DNA of 20,032 bases from positions 1-20,032 of the forward strand of contig JAPLJW010000112.1 in assembly GCA_026388365.1 (NCBI GenBank). Reading direction: 5' to 3'. The first letter of the stretch is position 1, and each line of letters begins with the position of its first letter. The DNA comes from Deltaproteobacteria bacterium. GTDB taxonomy: Bacteria > Desulfobacterota > Syntrophia > Syntrophales > UBA5619. Shown here piece by piece: positions 8,432 through 18,042 of the stretch. A program made the position numbers and the translations under genes. A model generated the notes under the pieces. The model was not told where the DNA came from and did not search any database. It saw only the letters and a program-made list of their open reading frames with translations.

Positions 8432-11400
8432 CTATAAAAATTTTATTGCGCCGACCCCCAAAATCCGTTCGGCTTCCCTTTTTAACGGGAGGGTGAGATC
8501 CAGTTTCAAATCCTCCCCCAGATAGATCAGCGTCTCGCTCCGTGCCACAACGAGCTTGATATACCCCTCCTGCTTCCCGCTGTGTTGTCGAAGACATCGG
8601 CAGAGCGTCTCGATATCCTCGGGGGTAAATCGGTTCGCGACCATCGTAAAGTAGGCTGAATGATATGCTTTTTCTGCAGCCGCCGCCAGAAGCGTTCCCT
8701 CCGAGGCGATCACCTTGACGCTGTCTTCCCCGATATCGACGGTTCCTTTCACCAGAAGCGGTTCCTCGCCATGCAGGAGATCGTAGCTGCTCTTGTATAT
8801 TTCGGGAAAAAAAATAACGGTTGAGGATCCCTTCAGATCCTCGAGCGTGATGTAAGCCATCGTTTCTTTCCGCCGGGTTTGCACCTCACGGATACTGCTG
8901 ACGATTCCGGCAAGGGTCAGGGCTTCCCGATCATTCATGGCACCAAGATTAGAGGAGTCCGCCGTCACGATCATCCCCAAACGGTCGGCATAGCGCGACA
9001 GGGGATGCCCCGTAATGTAAAAACCAATCGTCTCCTTTTCGTTCGCCAGCATCTCCTTATGATCCCACTCGGGCATGTCGGGAAGGCTGTCATCCAAACC
9101 TCCGCCGTACCGGGCCACACGGTCCGTCTGTTCGAACTGTTCCAGAAGGTTCGCCTGGCCGCTTGCTTTTTCCCGATGACGTTTCTGCGCCTTATCCATA
9201 ATCTCTTCGCAATGGGTCATCAATTGACGCCGCTTGTGCCCCGTCGAGTCGAATGCCCCGCACTTGATCAGACTTTCGACCATTCTTTTATTCGCTTTTC
9301 GCGGATCGACCCGATCGCAGAAATCAACAATGGACCGGAACGGTCCTCCAGCCTCCCGGACGAGAATAATGGACTCGATCGCACCGACGCCAACATTCTT
9401 CACCGCCGCAAGCCCGAAACGGATATGCTCGCCTACAACGCTGAAATCACTCATCGATTCATTGATGTCGGGTGGAAGAACATTGATCCCCATCTCCCGG
9501 CAACTGCCGATATGGCTGATGATTTTGTCCCGGTTGTCCTTTTCGCTGGTCAGCAGCGCTGCCATGAATTCCGCCGGGTAATGGGCCTTTAGATAAGCCG
9601 TCTGATAGGAAATGACCGCATAAGCCGTGCTGTGCGATTTGTTGAAGCCGTACTTCCCGAAGGTCTCCATCTGTTCCCAGATCCTCGAGGCCTTGGACTC
9701 GGAGATCTTCTTCTTCCTTGCCCCTTCCAGAAACTTCGGTTTCTCCTTGCCTTCCATCTCCTCGGCCTTCTTCTTGCTCATGACCTTGCGGAGAGTATCC
9801 GCTTCGGACAGGGCATACCCGCCGATGGCCACGGCGATCTGCATTACCTGTTCCTGATAGACGATGACTCCGTAGGTCTCCTTTAGGATCGCCTCTAACT
9901 CAGGCACCTCGTAAACAATCTTTGTTTTACCCTGTTTTCTCGCGATGAATTCGGGAATATTGTCCATGGGACCGGGACGATAGAGGGCGATCAGGGCGAT
10001 GATATCCCCGATACAGTCCGGCTTCATCCGGACCAGAACGTCCTTCATTCCGGAACTTTCAAGCTGGAAAATCCCGTCTGTATCGCCCCGCATAAGCAAT
10101 TCATAGGTCTGTCGGTCATCGAGCGGAAGGTTATCGATATCCAGCAAGACCCCTCGGCCTTCGCATATGAAGCGGAGGGCATCTTTGATGACGGTCAGGG
10201 TTTTTAGTCCGAGAAAATCGAATTTCGTCAGCCCCACCTCGGAGATGTCGTTCATGGCAAACTGCGTAACGATATCTTCTTTGGGACTCTTACACAGGGG
10301 AATTCGGTCCACCAGAGGCAGATCCGAGATCACAACCCCGGCGGCATGGGTCGAGGAATGGCGGTTCAGCCCTTCCAGCGCCAGGGAAAGATCGAGAAGT
10401 TTCTTGATCCGGGGATTGCCTTTCTGCTCTTCCTGAAACCGGGGTTCCCTTTTAATTGCCTCCTCTAATTTGATGTTGAGGACGTTGGGAATCAGTTTGG
10501 CAATACGATCCACCTCGCCGTACGGGATATTCATCGCTCTGCCGACATCCCGAATGACGGCCCTCGCCTGCATCTTCCCGAAGGTGATGATCTGGGATAC
10601 CTTGTCGCTCCCGTATTTTTGCGTTACGTAGCGGATGATTTCATCCCTTCCCTCAGGGCAAAAATCAGTATCGATATCCGGCATGCTGATCCGGTCCGGA
10701 TTGAGAAACCTTTCGAAAAACAGATTGTAACGAATGGGATCGATGCTGGTGATACCGATCGCATTTGCGACGAGGCTTCCGGCCGCCGAGCCCCTGCCCG
10801 GTCCGACCGGAATATTTTTCTTCCTGGCGTAATGGATGAAATCGGCAACAATGAGGAAATATCCGGCAAAACCCATGGAACGGATCATCTCCAGCTCCTG
10901 CTGGAGCCTCTTTTCATATACCTCCCGGAGTTTTCCGTTCTCCCCCCGCAGGATATTCGGGAGAATCATCGCGAGACCTTCCCTCGCCGCCTTTTTCAGG
11001 CGTTCATCCAGCGTTTCATCGGGATTGATCTCAAAATTGGGCAGGAAAAATTTGCCGAATTCCAAGGTAAGATTGCATCTTTCAGCGATTTGGACCGTAT
11101 TCTCGATGGCCTCGGGGCAGTATGAAAACAGACGTTTCATTTCGTCGGGGGAGCGAAAATAGAACTGGTCGGTTCCAAACCGCATCCGGTCCGAATCTTC
11201 AATTGTTTTACCAGTCTGAATGCAGAGCAGGACCTCATGCGCCTCGGCATCCTCCTGCTTCAGATAATGGCAGTCGTTCGTCGCCACCAGGGGCAACCCG
11301 AGTCTGCGGCTGAGTTCGATCAACCCCTGATTGGCCTTCTTCTGTTCGGGAAGACCGTTTTCCATGATTTCAATGAAGTAATTTCCTTCGCCAAAAACAG

Positions 11401-11899
11401 TCCGGTACTGTTCCGTCGTCCGCTCGGCCTCTGCGGAATTTCCCCGCAGCAAATGGGTCGTAATTTCACCGTGAAGGCAGGCACTCAAACAGATTAATCC
11501 CTCATGGTATTGTTTCAGGATCTCTTTGTCTACACGAGGCCGGTAGTAAAACCCGTCCAGAAATCCCGCAGTCGATAATTTCATGAGATTCCGATATCCC
11601 TGCATATTGCGGACTAAAACGATCAGATGATGCGCCATCTCTCCGATTCCGTAACCGGTCTTGTCAAAGCGGCTCTTGGGAGCGACGTAAAGTTCGCAGC
11701 CGATGATCGGTTTGATCCCGTACTGATAGGCGTGTTTGTAAAAATCGATCGCACCGTAGAGATTTCCGTGATCGGTCATGGCCACGGCGGGCATGTGATA
11801 TTCCTTCGCCTTCTGGAAAAGATCATCGAGACGAATCGTACCATCCAGGAGACTGTACTGCGTATGAACGTGAAGATGAACGAAATCAGAATGTTTCAT
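8432..11899 (-). CDS. dnaE: DNA polymerase III alpha subunit
   Basis: The 1155-residue replicative polymerase of the C family (DnaE1 type) starts with a PHP domain, HLHVHTQYSLLDG at residues 8-20. The polymerase core shows GPGRGSAAGSLVANAIGI and the catalytic acidic motif MPDIDTDF near residues 402-409. It continues through the fingers, the helix-hairpin-helix region and a C-terminal OB-fold (about 985-1065: EALTLAGIVSSIREVQTRRK). The length is normal and the frame is unbroken. The start is ATG at 11899, one base after the guaB stop, with only a weak TGGA ribosome signal, implying translational coupling to guaB. Its role is chromosome replication; the neighbours are housekeeping genes. Confidence 0.97.
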   Translation of the reverse strand: MKHSDFVHLHVHTQYSLLDGTIRLDDLFQKAKEYHMPAVAMTDHGNLYGAIDFYKHAYQYGIKPIIGCELYVAPKSRFDKTGYGIGEMAHHLIVLVRNMQGYRNLMKLSTAGFLDGFYYRPRVDKEILKQYHEGLICLSACLHGEITTHLLRGNSAEAERTTEQYRTVFGEGNYFIEIMENGLPEQKKANQGLIELSRRLGLPLVATNDCHYLKQEDAEAHEVLLCIQTGKTIEDSDRMRFGTDQFYFRSPDEMKRLFSYCPEAIENTVQIAERCNLTLEFGKFFLPNFEINPDETLDERLKKAAREGLAMILPNILRGENGKLREVYEKRLQQELEMIRSMGFAGYFLIVADFIHYARKKNIPVGPGRGSAAGSLVANAIGITSIDPIRYNLFFERFLNPDRISMPDIDTDFCPEGRDEIIRYVTQKYGSDKVSQIITFGKMQARAVIRDVGRAMNIPYGEVDRIAKLIPNVLNIKLEEAIKREPRFQEEQKGNPRIKKLLDLSLALEGLNRHSSTHAAGVVISDLPLVDRIPLCKSPKEDIVTQFAMNDISEVGLTKFDFLGLKTLTVIKDALRFICEGRGVLLDIDNLPLDDRQTYELLMRGDTDGIFQLESSGMKDVLVRMKPDCIGDIIALIALYRPGPMDNIPEFIARKQGKTKIVYEVPELEAILKETYGVIVYQEQVMQIAVAIGGYALSEADTLRKVMSKKKAEEMEGKEKPKFLEGARKKKISESKASRIWEQMETFGKYGFNKSHSTAYAVISYQTAYLKAHYPAEFMAALLTSEKDNRDKIISHIGSCREMGINVLPPDINESMSDFSVVGEHIRFGLAAVKNVGVGAIESIILVREAGGPFRSIVDFCDRVDPRKANKRMVESLIKCGAFDSTGHKRRQLMTHCEEIMDKAQKRHREKASGQANLLEQFEQTDRVARYGGGLDDSLPDMPEWDHKEMLANEKETIGFYITGHPLSRYADRLGMIVTADSSNLGAMNDREALTLAGIVSSIREVQTRRKETMAYITLEDLKGSSTVIFFPEIYKSSYDLLHGEEPLLVKGTVDIGEDSVKVIASEGTLLAAAAEKAYHSAYFTMVANRFTPEDIETLCRCLRQHSGKQEGYIKLVVARSETLIYLGEDLKLDLTLPLKREAERILGVGAIKFL

Positions 11900-11900
11900 T

Positions 11901-13856
<1,956 letters not shown>

Positions 13857-13860
<4 letters not shown>

Positions 13861-13892
13861 GGGCTCTCTCGTGAAAAGTGTCCCTCCAGCAC
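13857..13892 (-). CDS. possible 11-codon leader ORF ahead of the DUF1285 gene
   Basis: A very strong ribosome site, AAAAGGAG at 13908-13901, sits 8 nt before a GTG at 13892. That frame encodes only 11 residues (MLEGHFSRESP) and its TGA overlaps the ATG of the DUF1285 gene (ATGA). This could be a leader whose termination feeds translation of the next gene. It may equally be chance: the peptide is too short to judge by composition and resembles nothing recognised. Confidence 0.22.
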
Positions 13893-13981
13893 AGGCGGTA
13901 CTCCTTTTAATTGCAGGACTGGCAGAACAGCGGTTCCCGGATTTCACCTGGAACCCATTGCCATTTCCGGCGGTCGTTTTT

Positions 13982-14431
13982 CTAAAAACTCCGTCTGCTG
14001 TCCAAGAGTATCGTAACTGGTCCGTTGTTGACCAGCTCGATGGACATCATGGCTTGAAATTCACCTTGGAATACATTACTGATTATAGCCTTTGTTTTCT
14101 GTATGAAGTAATCGTAAAGCAACCGGGCACGATCTGGATTCTCCGCCCCCGTAAAAGATGGTCTTCTCCCTTTCCGGCAATCACCCAAAAGGGTAAATTG
14201 GGAAACCACCAGCATTTCCCCTCTTATATCGAGCAGGGAGAGGTTCATTTTTCCGTTTTGGTCTTCAAAGATCCGGAGGTTCATAATCTTGTCGGAAAGA
14301 TAATCCGCATCGTTTTTTCGGTCACCTTGTTCAATCCCGAGAAGGACCAGGAGGCCTTTCCCGATTTCGGTCATCCGTTTGTCCCCGATAAGGACTCTAA
14401 CTCTGTCAACCCTCTGTACTACAGAACGCAT
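13982..14431 (-). CDS. dtd: D-aminoacyl-tRNA deacylase
   Basis: The 149-residue Dtd hydrolyses D-amino acids (and glycine) mischarged on tRNA. The two invariant active-site motifs are present: VVSQFTLLGD (around residues 75-85) and the C-terminal NNGPVTILLDS. The start MRSVVQRVDRVRV is the family norm. The ATG at 14431 is preceded by an AAGGCGG ribosome-site-like sequence with a 5-nt spacer. It is the first gene of the - strand cluster; about 120 bp separate it from the DUF1285 gene. Upstream is a gene-free stretch where no convincing promoter was found. Confidence 0.95.
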   Translation of the reverse strand: MRSVVQRVDRVRVLIGDKRMTEIGKGLLVLLGIEQGDRKNDADYLSDKIMNLRIFEDQNGKMNLSLLDIRGEMLVVSQFTLLGDCRKGRRPSFTGAENPDRARLLYDYFIQKTKAIISNVFQGEFQAMMSIELVNNGPVTILLDSRRSF

Positions 14432-14731
14432 ATGATCCGCCTTGATGGATGCGGTATGTTAGCAACAAACCTCATCGGCTTCAAGCTAATTCTCGGGATC
14501 TTTTGCCACAGTCAACAACGGCATGGCATAAAATAAATAATGTACAATGTACTCACAAAAAAAACCAAGATTTGGGAAGGCTTCGGGAAAAACTTCGGAG
14601 TCAAGACGCGCGTAAGGTTCGACAATCTTACCGTGACAGGCATCAGGCTGCCCTGAACTTGATGAAGTCAAGGAGAAAACGTGAGCGCAGCATATGGTCT
14701 TTTTCGATGCCATCGCGCGCTACGTATTTCT
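14432..14731. other. gene-free region between dtd and the MerR-cyclase gene
   Basis: About 300 bp lie between the 5' end of dtd and the 3' end of the next - strand gene. Open frames exist on both strands here but none has a ribosome site, family similarity or sensible composition. The region contains a worn REP-like inverted repeat (14616-14672) and an AT-rich patch near 14535-14560 with a small GTACAATGTAC palindrome. No clear terminator was found. Confidence 0.6.
14616..14672. repeat. degenerate REP-like inverted repeat
   Basis: Two arms face each other around a roughly 20-bp centre: GGTTCGACAATCTTACCGTG on the left and CCCTGAACTTGATGAAGTC on the right. They are imperfect reverse complements, and both resemble the widespread proteobacterial intergenic palindromes built on TTCGACAAGCTCACC/GG. 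Several mismatches show an old copy. Only one copy is visible in the window, so membership of a repeat family is inferred from recognition. Confidence 0.45.
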
Positions 14732-15757
14732 TTAACAAAAGTTGAGCACCTCGGTCACGGGGAGTGTTGATATATCGAAGAATTTACTTGTACTTTGATA
14801 TTCAAGTGGAACCAGGTCCATGACTCTCGAGAAAACATTTTCGATCATGACTTCCCGGCCCTGTTGCTTTCGTAGAATACCATAGCGTATTTTTTTTCGT
14901 TCCTCTTCATTTAACCGGTTCATAAGATTCTTGGTCGTCAAGATGGAACCATAGCGGGCAATGTGAGACAAACGATATGCATAATTGACGGAATTACCGA
15001 ACGCCCTAAGTCCGATCGGCGTTGAGGCCGGAATTGCCCCAAAATAATCTTCGCCTTCGCTGATCCCGATGTTCATGAACAGGTCATTAAACCATCCCTT
15101 GCTGCTTTTCCATTCATTGCTCAGGTTCTTCATGCTTCCTTTCAACTCCAGGGCGCAGAGAATGGCATTCATAAGATAATTGGAATCGCGACTTTTAAGG
15201 AAATAATAGACCATACCCTCGCCGGTATATTCCCCGTAAGCGCCGTAAAATTTTTTTGAAGAACCTTCCACGTATTTCCAGATCTGATGAATCAAGCTGA
15301 AATATTCTTCGGGGGGCAGTTCGGCACATATCCTGACGGAGTCCTGAAGATCCGCAACCAATACCGAAAAGGGAACGAAGAAAGTTGTTTTTTCATGGTT
15401 TGTATTCTGGCCGTTCACAGCATATCGTTTTTCGCTAAACGTTCCCGTATTACTTTTCGGGATCTCGGGGAAACGCTCACCGGGCAACCTGTTGGTTTTC
15501 AAAGACAGCAATGAACCGATTTCCTTCATGGAACGTCTCTCTTTTTTATACAGTTTAATTTTTTCGATTGTACCCAATACGGAATCCTGGAAATATCCAA
15601 GCTGCTTTGCCTTGATAGACGGATCATCGGGCTTTTTCACAATCGGGGGGGGGATCATTCCCATTTTTATATAATTATTCAGCGTTGCGCGCGATATACC
15701 CGTCCGGCCCAGTACGGCAATGCTGCTGATTAAACCTGTTTTCCACGGTTCAGACAT
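14732..15757 (-). CDS. MerR-type HTH fused to a divergent class III nucleotide cyclase domain
   Basis: The 341-residue protein has two parts. Residues ~9-85 form a MerR-like winged helix (GRTGISRATLNNYIKMGMIP, then LYKKERRSMKEIGSLL). Residues ~127-290 match a class III adenylate/guanylate cyclase homology domain: SVLVADLQDS with the metal Asp136, PPEEYFSLIHQIW, GAYGEYTGEGMVYYF, and FGNSVNYAYRLSHIARYGSI with the transition-state Asn258 and Arg262. The purine-selecting Lys is replaced by Glu176 and the second metal Asp by Glu180, so activity may be altered or the domain may only bind a nucleotide. GGAG at 15769-15766, eight nt upstream, supports the ATG at 15757. The gene looks AT-richer than its neighbours and is divergent from the radical SAM gene. 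A one-component regulator is likely. Confidence 0.82.
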   Translation of the reverse strand: MSEPWKTGLISSIAVLGRTGISRATLNNYIKMGMIPPPIVKKPDDPSIKAKQLGYFQDSVLGTIEKIKLYKKERRSMKEIGSLLSLKTNRLPGERFPEIPKSNTGTFSEKRYAVNGQNTNHEKTTFFVPFSVLVADLQDSVRICAELPPEEYFSLIHQIWKYVEGSSKKFYGAYGEYTGEGMVYYFLKSRDSNYLMNAILCALELKGSMKNLSNEWKSSKGWFNDLFMNIGISEGEDYFGAIPASTPIGLRAFGNSVNYAYRLSHIARYGSILTTKNLMNRLNEEERKKIRYGILRKQQGREVMIENVFSRVMDLVPLEYQSTSKFFDISTLPVTEVLNFC

Positions 15758-15770
15758 AATCAGTTCTCCA

Positions 15771-15780
15771 TGTTTAGACA
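15771..15780. promoter_or_regulatory. near-palindromic TGTTTAGACA, possible second regulator site
   Basis: The 10-mer TGTTT/AGACA (one mismatch) lies just upstream of the ribosome site of the MerR-cyclase gene. It shares TTTAGACA exactly with the stronger palindrome at 15872-15885. It would suit autoregulation, but its function is inferred only from the shared word and position. Confidence 0.35.
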
Positions 15781-15829
15781 GTTTGTTATCGCTAGATTGA
15801 CTAACCGAACCTACCTCTTTAATTTATAA

Positions 15830-15856
15830 TTTATACTATTAAAGCAAATTTGTCAA
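15830..15856 (-). promoter_or_regulatory. probable promoter of the MerR-cyclase gene
   Basis: On the - strand a perfect TTGACA (15856-15851) is followed after 15 bp by TATAAA (15835-15830); a TAAATT at 17 bp is an alternative -10. It lies in a strongly AT-rich stretch and would give a leader of about 65 nt containing the 15771-15780 site. Confidence 0.4.
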
Positions 15857-15871
15857 GATATATTATTATAC

Positions 15872-15896
15872 TGTCTATTTAGACAAAGTGTATAAT
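15872..15896 (+). promoter_or_regulatory. palindromic operator abutting a TATAAT box for the radical SAM gene
   Basis: TGTCTA-TT-TAGACA (15872-15885) is a perfect 6-bp inverted repeat with a 2-bp centre. A consensus TATAAT follows at 15891-15896. No good -35 box is present at normal spacing (ATACTG at 17 bp, TTATAC at 19 bp), so the palindrome sits where the -35/-10 spacer would be, the usual place for MerR-family activators. It is a likely target of the divergently encoded regulator; binding is inferred. Confidence 0.5.
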
Positions 15897-16016
15897 GATT
15901 ATTAAATACATTATATCTATTAATTGGACAATACAATATTATATTATACATGAGCATATTAAAATTTTTTTCAGGAGCGATTGTCATCCCAGCCAATATG
16001 TGCTAACCATATACCT

Positions 16017-17381
16017 ATGAATCGCCACATCCTCCTCATCAACCCCTGGATCTATGATTTTGCAGCATATGATCTCTGGTACAAACCGCTGGGGCTTCTC
16101 TCCTTGGCGTCCCTTCTCCGGGTAAATGGGGCCCGTATTTCTTGGATCGATTGTCTCGACCCAGATCATCAGGATATGGTCGGTGAGCCGCATATCCGGA
16201 TGCCTAAAAGAAAATTTTCCGGAGAGGGATCCTACCCTGCAGAACGAATCCCGAAGCCGCCGACGCTGAAAATGATTCCCAAGAATTATCATCGTTTTGG
16301 CATGACCCCGCGCGTTTTTCTCAACACCTTGAAGCCGATCTCCAAACCCGACGTCATCATGATAACATCCATGATGACCTACTGGTATCAAGGTCTCTTC
16401 GACATCATTTCGCTTCTAAAGATGACCCATCCCGACGTACCGGTTGTCCTTGGTGGAAATTATGTGACCCTCTGCCCGAGGCATGCATCCCTTTCCGGGG
16501 CGGACTTTTGCCTTTCGGGACCGGGTGAATTAACCCTCCCCACTCTTTTGAAGGATCTTTTGGGCATGAATATGCCTTTTCTTCCCGATGTTGAGAATCT
16601 TGATTCACAACCCTACCCTGCTTTCGATCTCACCCGTAAGAAGGATTTCGTCCCGATTCTGACGTCCCGCGGCTGTCCTTACCGCTGCAGTTATTGTGCT
16701 TCCCACCTTCTCACCGATCACTTTCGCAGACGGGATCCCTTTTGCGTCGCCAATGAAATCGAATACTGGTATTCCCGTTTTGGAATCAAAAACTTTTCTT
16801 TCTATGACGACGCCCTTCTGGTGAATACTCAGGATATGGCCGTCCCTCTTTTGAATGAAATCATCCGGAGACGATTGCAGGTTCAATTCTACTGTCCGAA
16901 CGGCCTTCACCTGCGTGAAATCACGCCGGAGCTAAGCTTGCTTATGTATAGAGCTGGCTTCCGAACGATCCGTTTCGGATTTGAAACCTCCGATTTGATC
17001 AGACAGAAGGAAACCGGAGGAAAAGTCAACAACGATGAATTCAGGGAAGCCGTCCACCATTTGGAGTTTGCCGGTTATCGACCGCAGGATATCGGCGTCT
17101 ATATACTCTGCGGGCTACCCGGACAATCGACGGATGAGATCCGAGAGAGCATCCGCTTTGTCCGTTCATCCGGGGCGCGACCGATCCTGGCCGAATACTC
17201 GCCGATACCGGGATCGGATTTGTGGGATGATGCCGTCGCATCTTCGCCTTATCCGATCGACACGGAACCGTTATTCCAGAACAATACGCTCCTCCCCTGC
17301 AAAAGTGCCTCTCTAACCGATAGAATGTATCAGACCCTGAAACTCATGACGAGATTTCCGCTTCAGTCTGAAGACTCTTGA
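16017..17381 (+). CDS. radical SAM protein with N-terminal B12-binding-type domain
   Basis: This roughly 454-residue protein has the cobalamin-binding-like Rossmann domain first (HILLINPWIYDFAAYDLWYKP ... PDVIMITSMMTYW ... VVLGGNYVTLCPRH). The radical SAM barrel follows, with CxxxCxxC at Cys220, Cys224 and Cys227 (TSRGCPYRCSYC) ligating the 4Fe-4S cluster that cleaves S-adenosylmethionine. Later GFETS and VYILCGLPGQS are typical barrel strands. The substrate cannot be predicted. The start chosen is ATG at 16017, which matches the domain start but lacks a ribosome site. A TTG at 15981 has AGGAG only 3 nt away and would add 12 residues. It is divergent from the MerR-cyclase gene, which may control it. 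Confidence 0.87.
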   Translation: MNRHILLINPWIYDFAAYDLWYKPLGLLSLASLLRVNGARISWIDCLDPDHQDMVGEPHIRMPKRKFSGEGSYPAERIPKPPTLKMIPKNYHRFGMTPRVFLNTLKPISKPDVIMITSMMTYWYQGLFDIISLLKMTHPDVPVVLGGNYVTLCPRHASLSGADFCLSGPGELTLPTLLKDLLGMNMPFLPDVENLDSQPYPAFDLTRKKDFVPILTSRGCPYRCSYCASHLLTDHFRRRDPFCVANEIEYWYSRFGIKNFSFYDDALLVNTQDMAVPLLNEIIRRRLQVQFYCPNGLHLREITPELSLLMYRAGFRTIRFGFETSDLIRQKETGGKVNNDEFREAVHHLEFAGYRPQDIGVYILCGLPGQSTDEIRESIRFVRSSGARPILAEYSPIPGSDLWDDAVASSPYPIDTEPLFQNNTLLPCKSASLTDRMYQTLKLMTRFPLQSEDS

Positions 17382-17406
17382 CAGCCGGTATGGATATCGA
17401 TATAGA
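17378..17406 (+). promoter_or_regulatory. sigma-70-type promoter for the small membrane protein
   Basis: A perfect TTGACA (17378-17383) overlaps the TGA stop of the radical SAM gene and is followed after exactly 17 bp by TATAGA (17401-17406). A start site about 7 nt downstream would leave a very short leader that just includes the AAGGAG at 17413-17418. The -10 word is the same as in the hom promoter. Confidence 0.55.
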
Positions 17407-17427
17407 AAAACTAAGGAGATGAAGTCC

Positions 17428-17667
17428 ATGGTTTCATGCATCTGGTGGGGAAAAATAATTCTGGTCGGCTTTTTTTCGATCTTTTTTCTCGTATTCGGCA
17501 TCGAGACCATGATCGGCGCCTTTCATCTCCAAAATCCTCTGGAGTTCATTATGTATTTTTTCTCTGCCAGTTTTATTATTCTGGTGAGTCTCGTCGGAAT
17601 TCTCTACCCGGTATTTCAGGTTCATGCCCATTTTAAAACAGGCAGGATTAATCATGATGAAACATAG
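17428..17667 (+). CDS. small two-helix membrane protein, unknown function
   Basis: The 79-residue hydrophobic protein has two predicted transmembrane segments, KIILVGFFSIFFLVFGIETM and EFIMYFFSASFIILVSLVGI, and a short charged tail ending KTGRINHDET. No family is recognised. The start chosen is ATG at 17428, nine nt after a strong AAGGAG (17413-17418). The in-frame ATG at 17419 directly abuts that site and is unlikely. The 3' end overlaps by 14 bp the start of the broken M16 protease gene, so it was probably once co-translated with it. The clean frame and good signals suggest it is still expressed even though its neighbour is dead. Confidence 0.65.
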   Translation: MVSCIWWGKIILVGFFSIFFLVFGIETMIGAFHLQNPLEFIMYFFSASFIILVSLVGILYPVFQVHAHFKTGRINHDET

Positions 17668-18039
17668 TTGTTCCTCTTATCTTCACCGTCACTTTAGCAG
17701 ACGTCTGTTCAGTCCCGGCACTATGCTTTCCGCCTTGGGGGTTTTTCTTCTCCTACTTTTCCTCTCTGTTCTTTTAGATGAGGAGTTTGGAAAATTGGTT
17801 CAACGTTTTACGCTCAAAAATGGCCTCCGGCTGCTTATGCTGGAAAGGCATCTCAGTTCCATGGTTGTCATTTATAATCCGCTACCGGGCTGGTGCGGCA
17901 GATGAGGCGGACGGCAAAACGTGAATAACGCATCTACTCGAAAACATTATGTTTAAGGGAACCAGAACCATGGGAACCCGGAATTACCATCGAGAAGAGA
18001 AGATTAGCCACAGGGGCAACAGCCATTGAACGATATTGA
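17654..18039 (+). pseudogene. first M16 (insulinase-like) zinc protease, truncated and broken
   Basis: The start (ATG 17654, AGGA 6 nt upstream), a hydrophobic signal-like helix (SALGVFLLLLFLSVLLDEE) and LVQRFTLKNGLRLLMLERHLS are intact M16 N-terminus. One extra A at 17876-17877 then shifts the frame; removing it restores VVIYIRYRAGAADEADGKT. In that frame Gly is changed to TGA (17922-17924), followed by ITHLLENIMFKGTRTMGTRN. The zinc motif HxxEH reads HLLEN because the second His codon is AAC (17943-17945). After REEK the frame shifts again and most of the protein (normally over 400 residues) is missing, ending at TGA 18037. The family normally degrades peptides in the periplasm or cell envelope. 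Clearly a non-functional relic. Confidence 0.85.
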
Positions 18040-18042
18040 ACT

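Noticed and set aside
13861..13984. Read-through extension of dtd containing a CxxC (FCQSCN) after the TAG stop
   Set aside because: Dtd already has its normal C-terminal end, the extension meets TAA after 24 codons, and it has no start codon of its own.
14535..14560. Palindromic GTACAATGTAC as an operator for dtd
   Set aside because: It is short, isolated, about 100 bp from dtd and not paired with recognisable promoter boxes.
14486..14713. 75-codon - strand frame between dtd and the MerR-cyclase gene
   Set aside because: Its middle is the translation of the REP-like repeat (SGQPDACHGKIVEP-type residues), it has no ribosome site, and it resembles typical spurious ORFs over such repeats.
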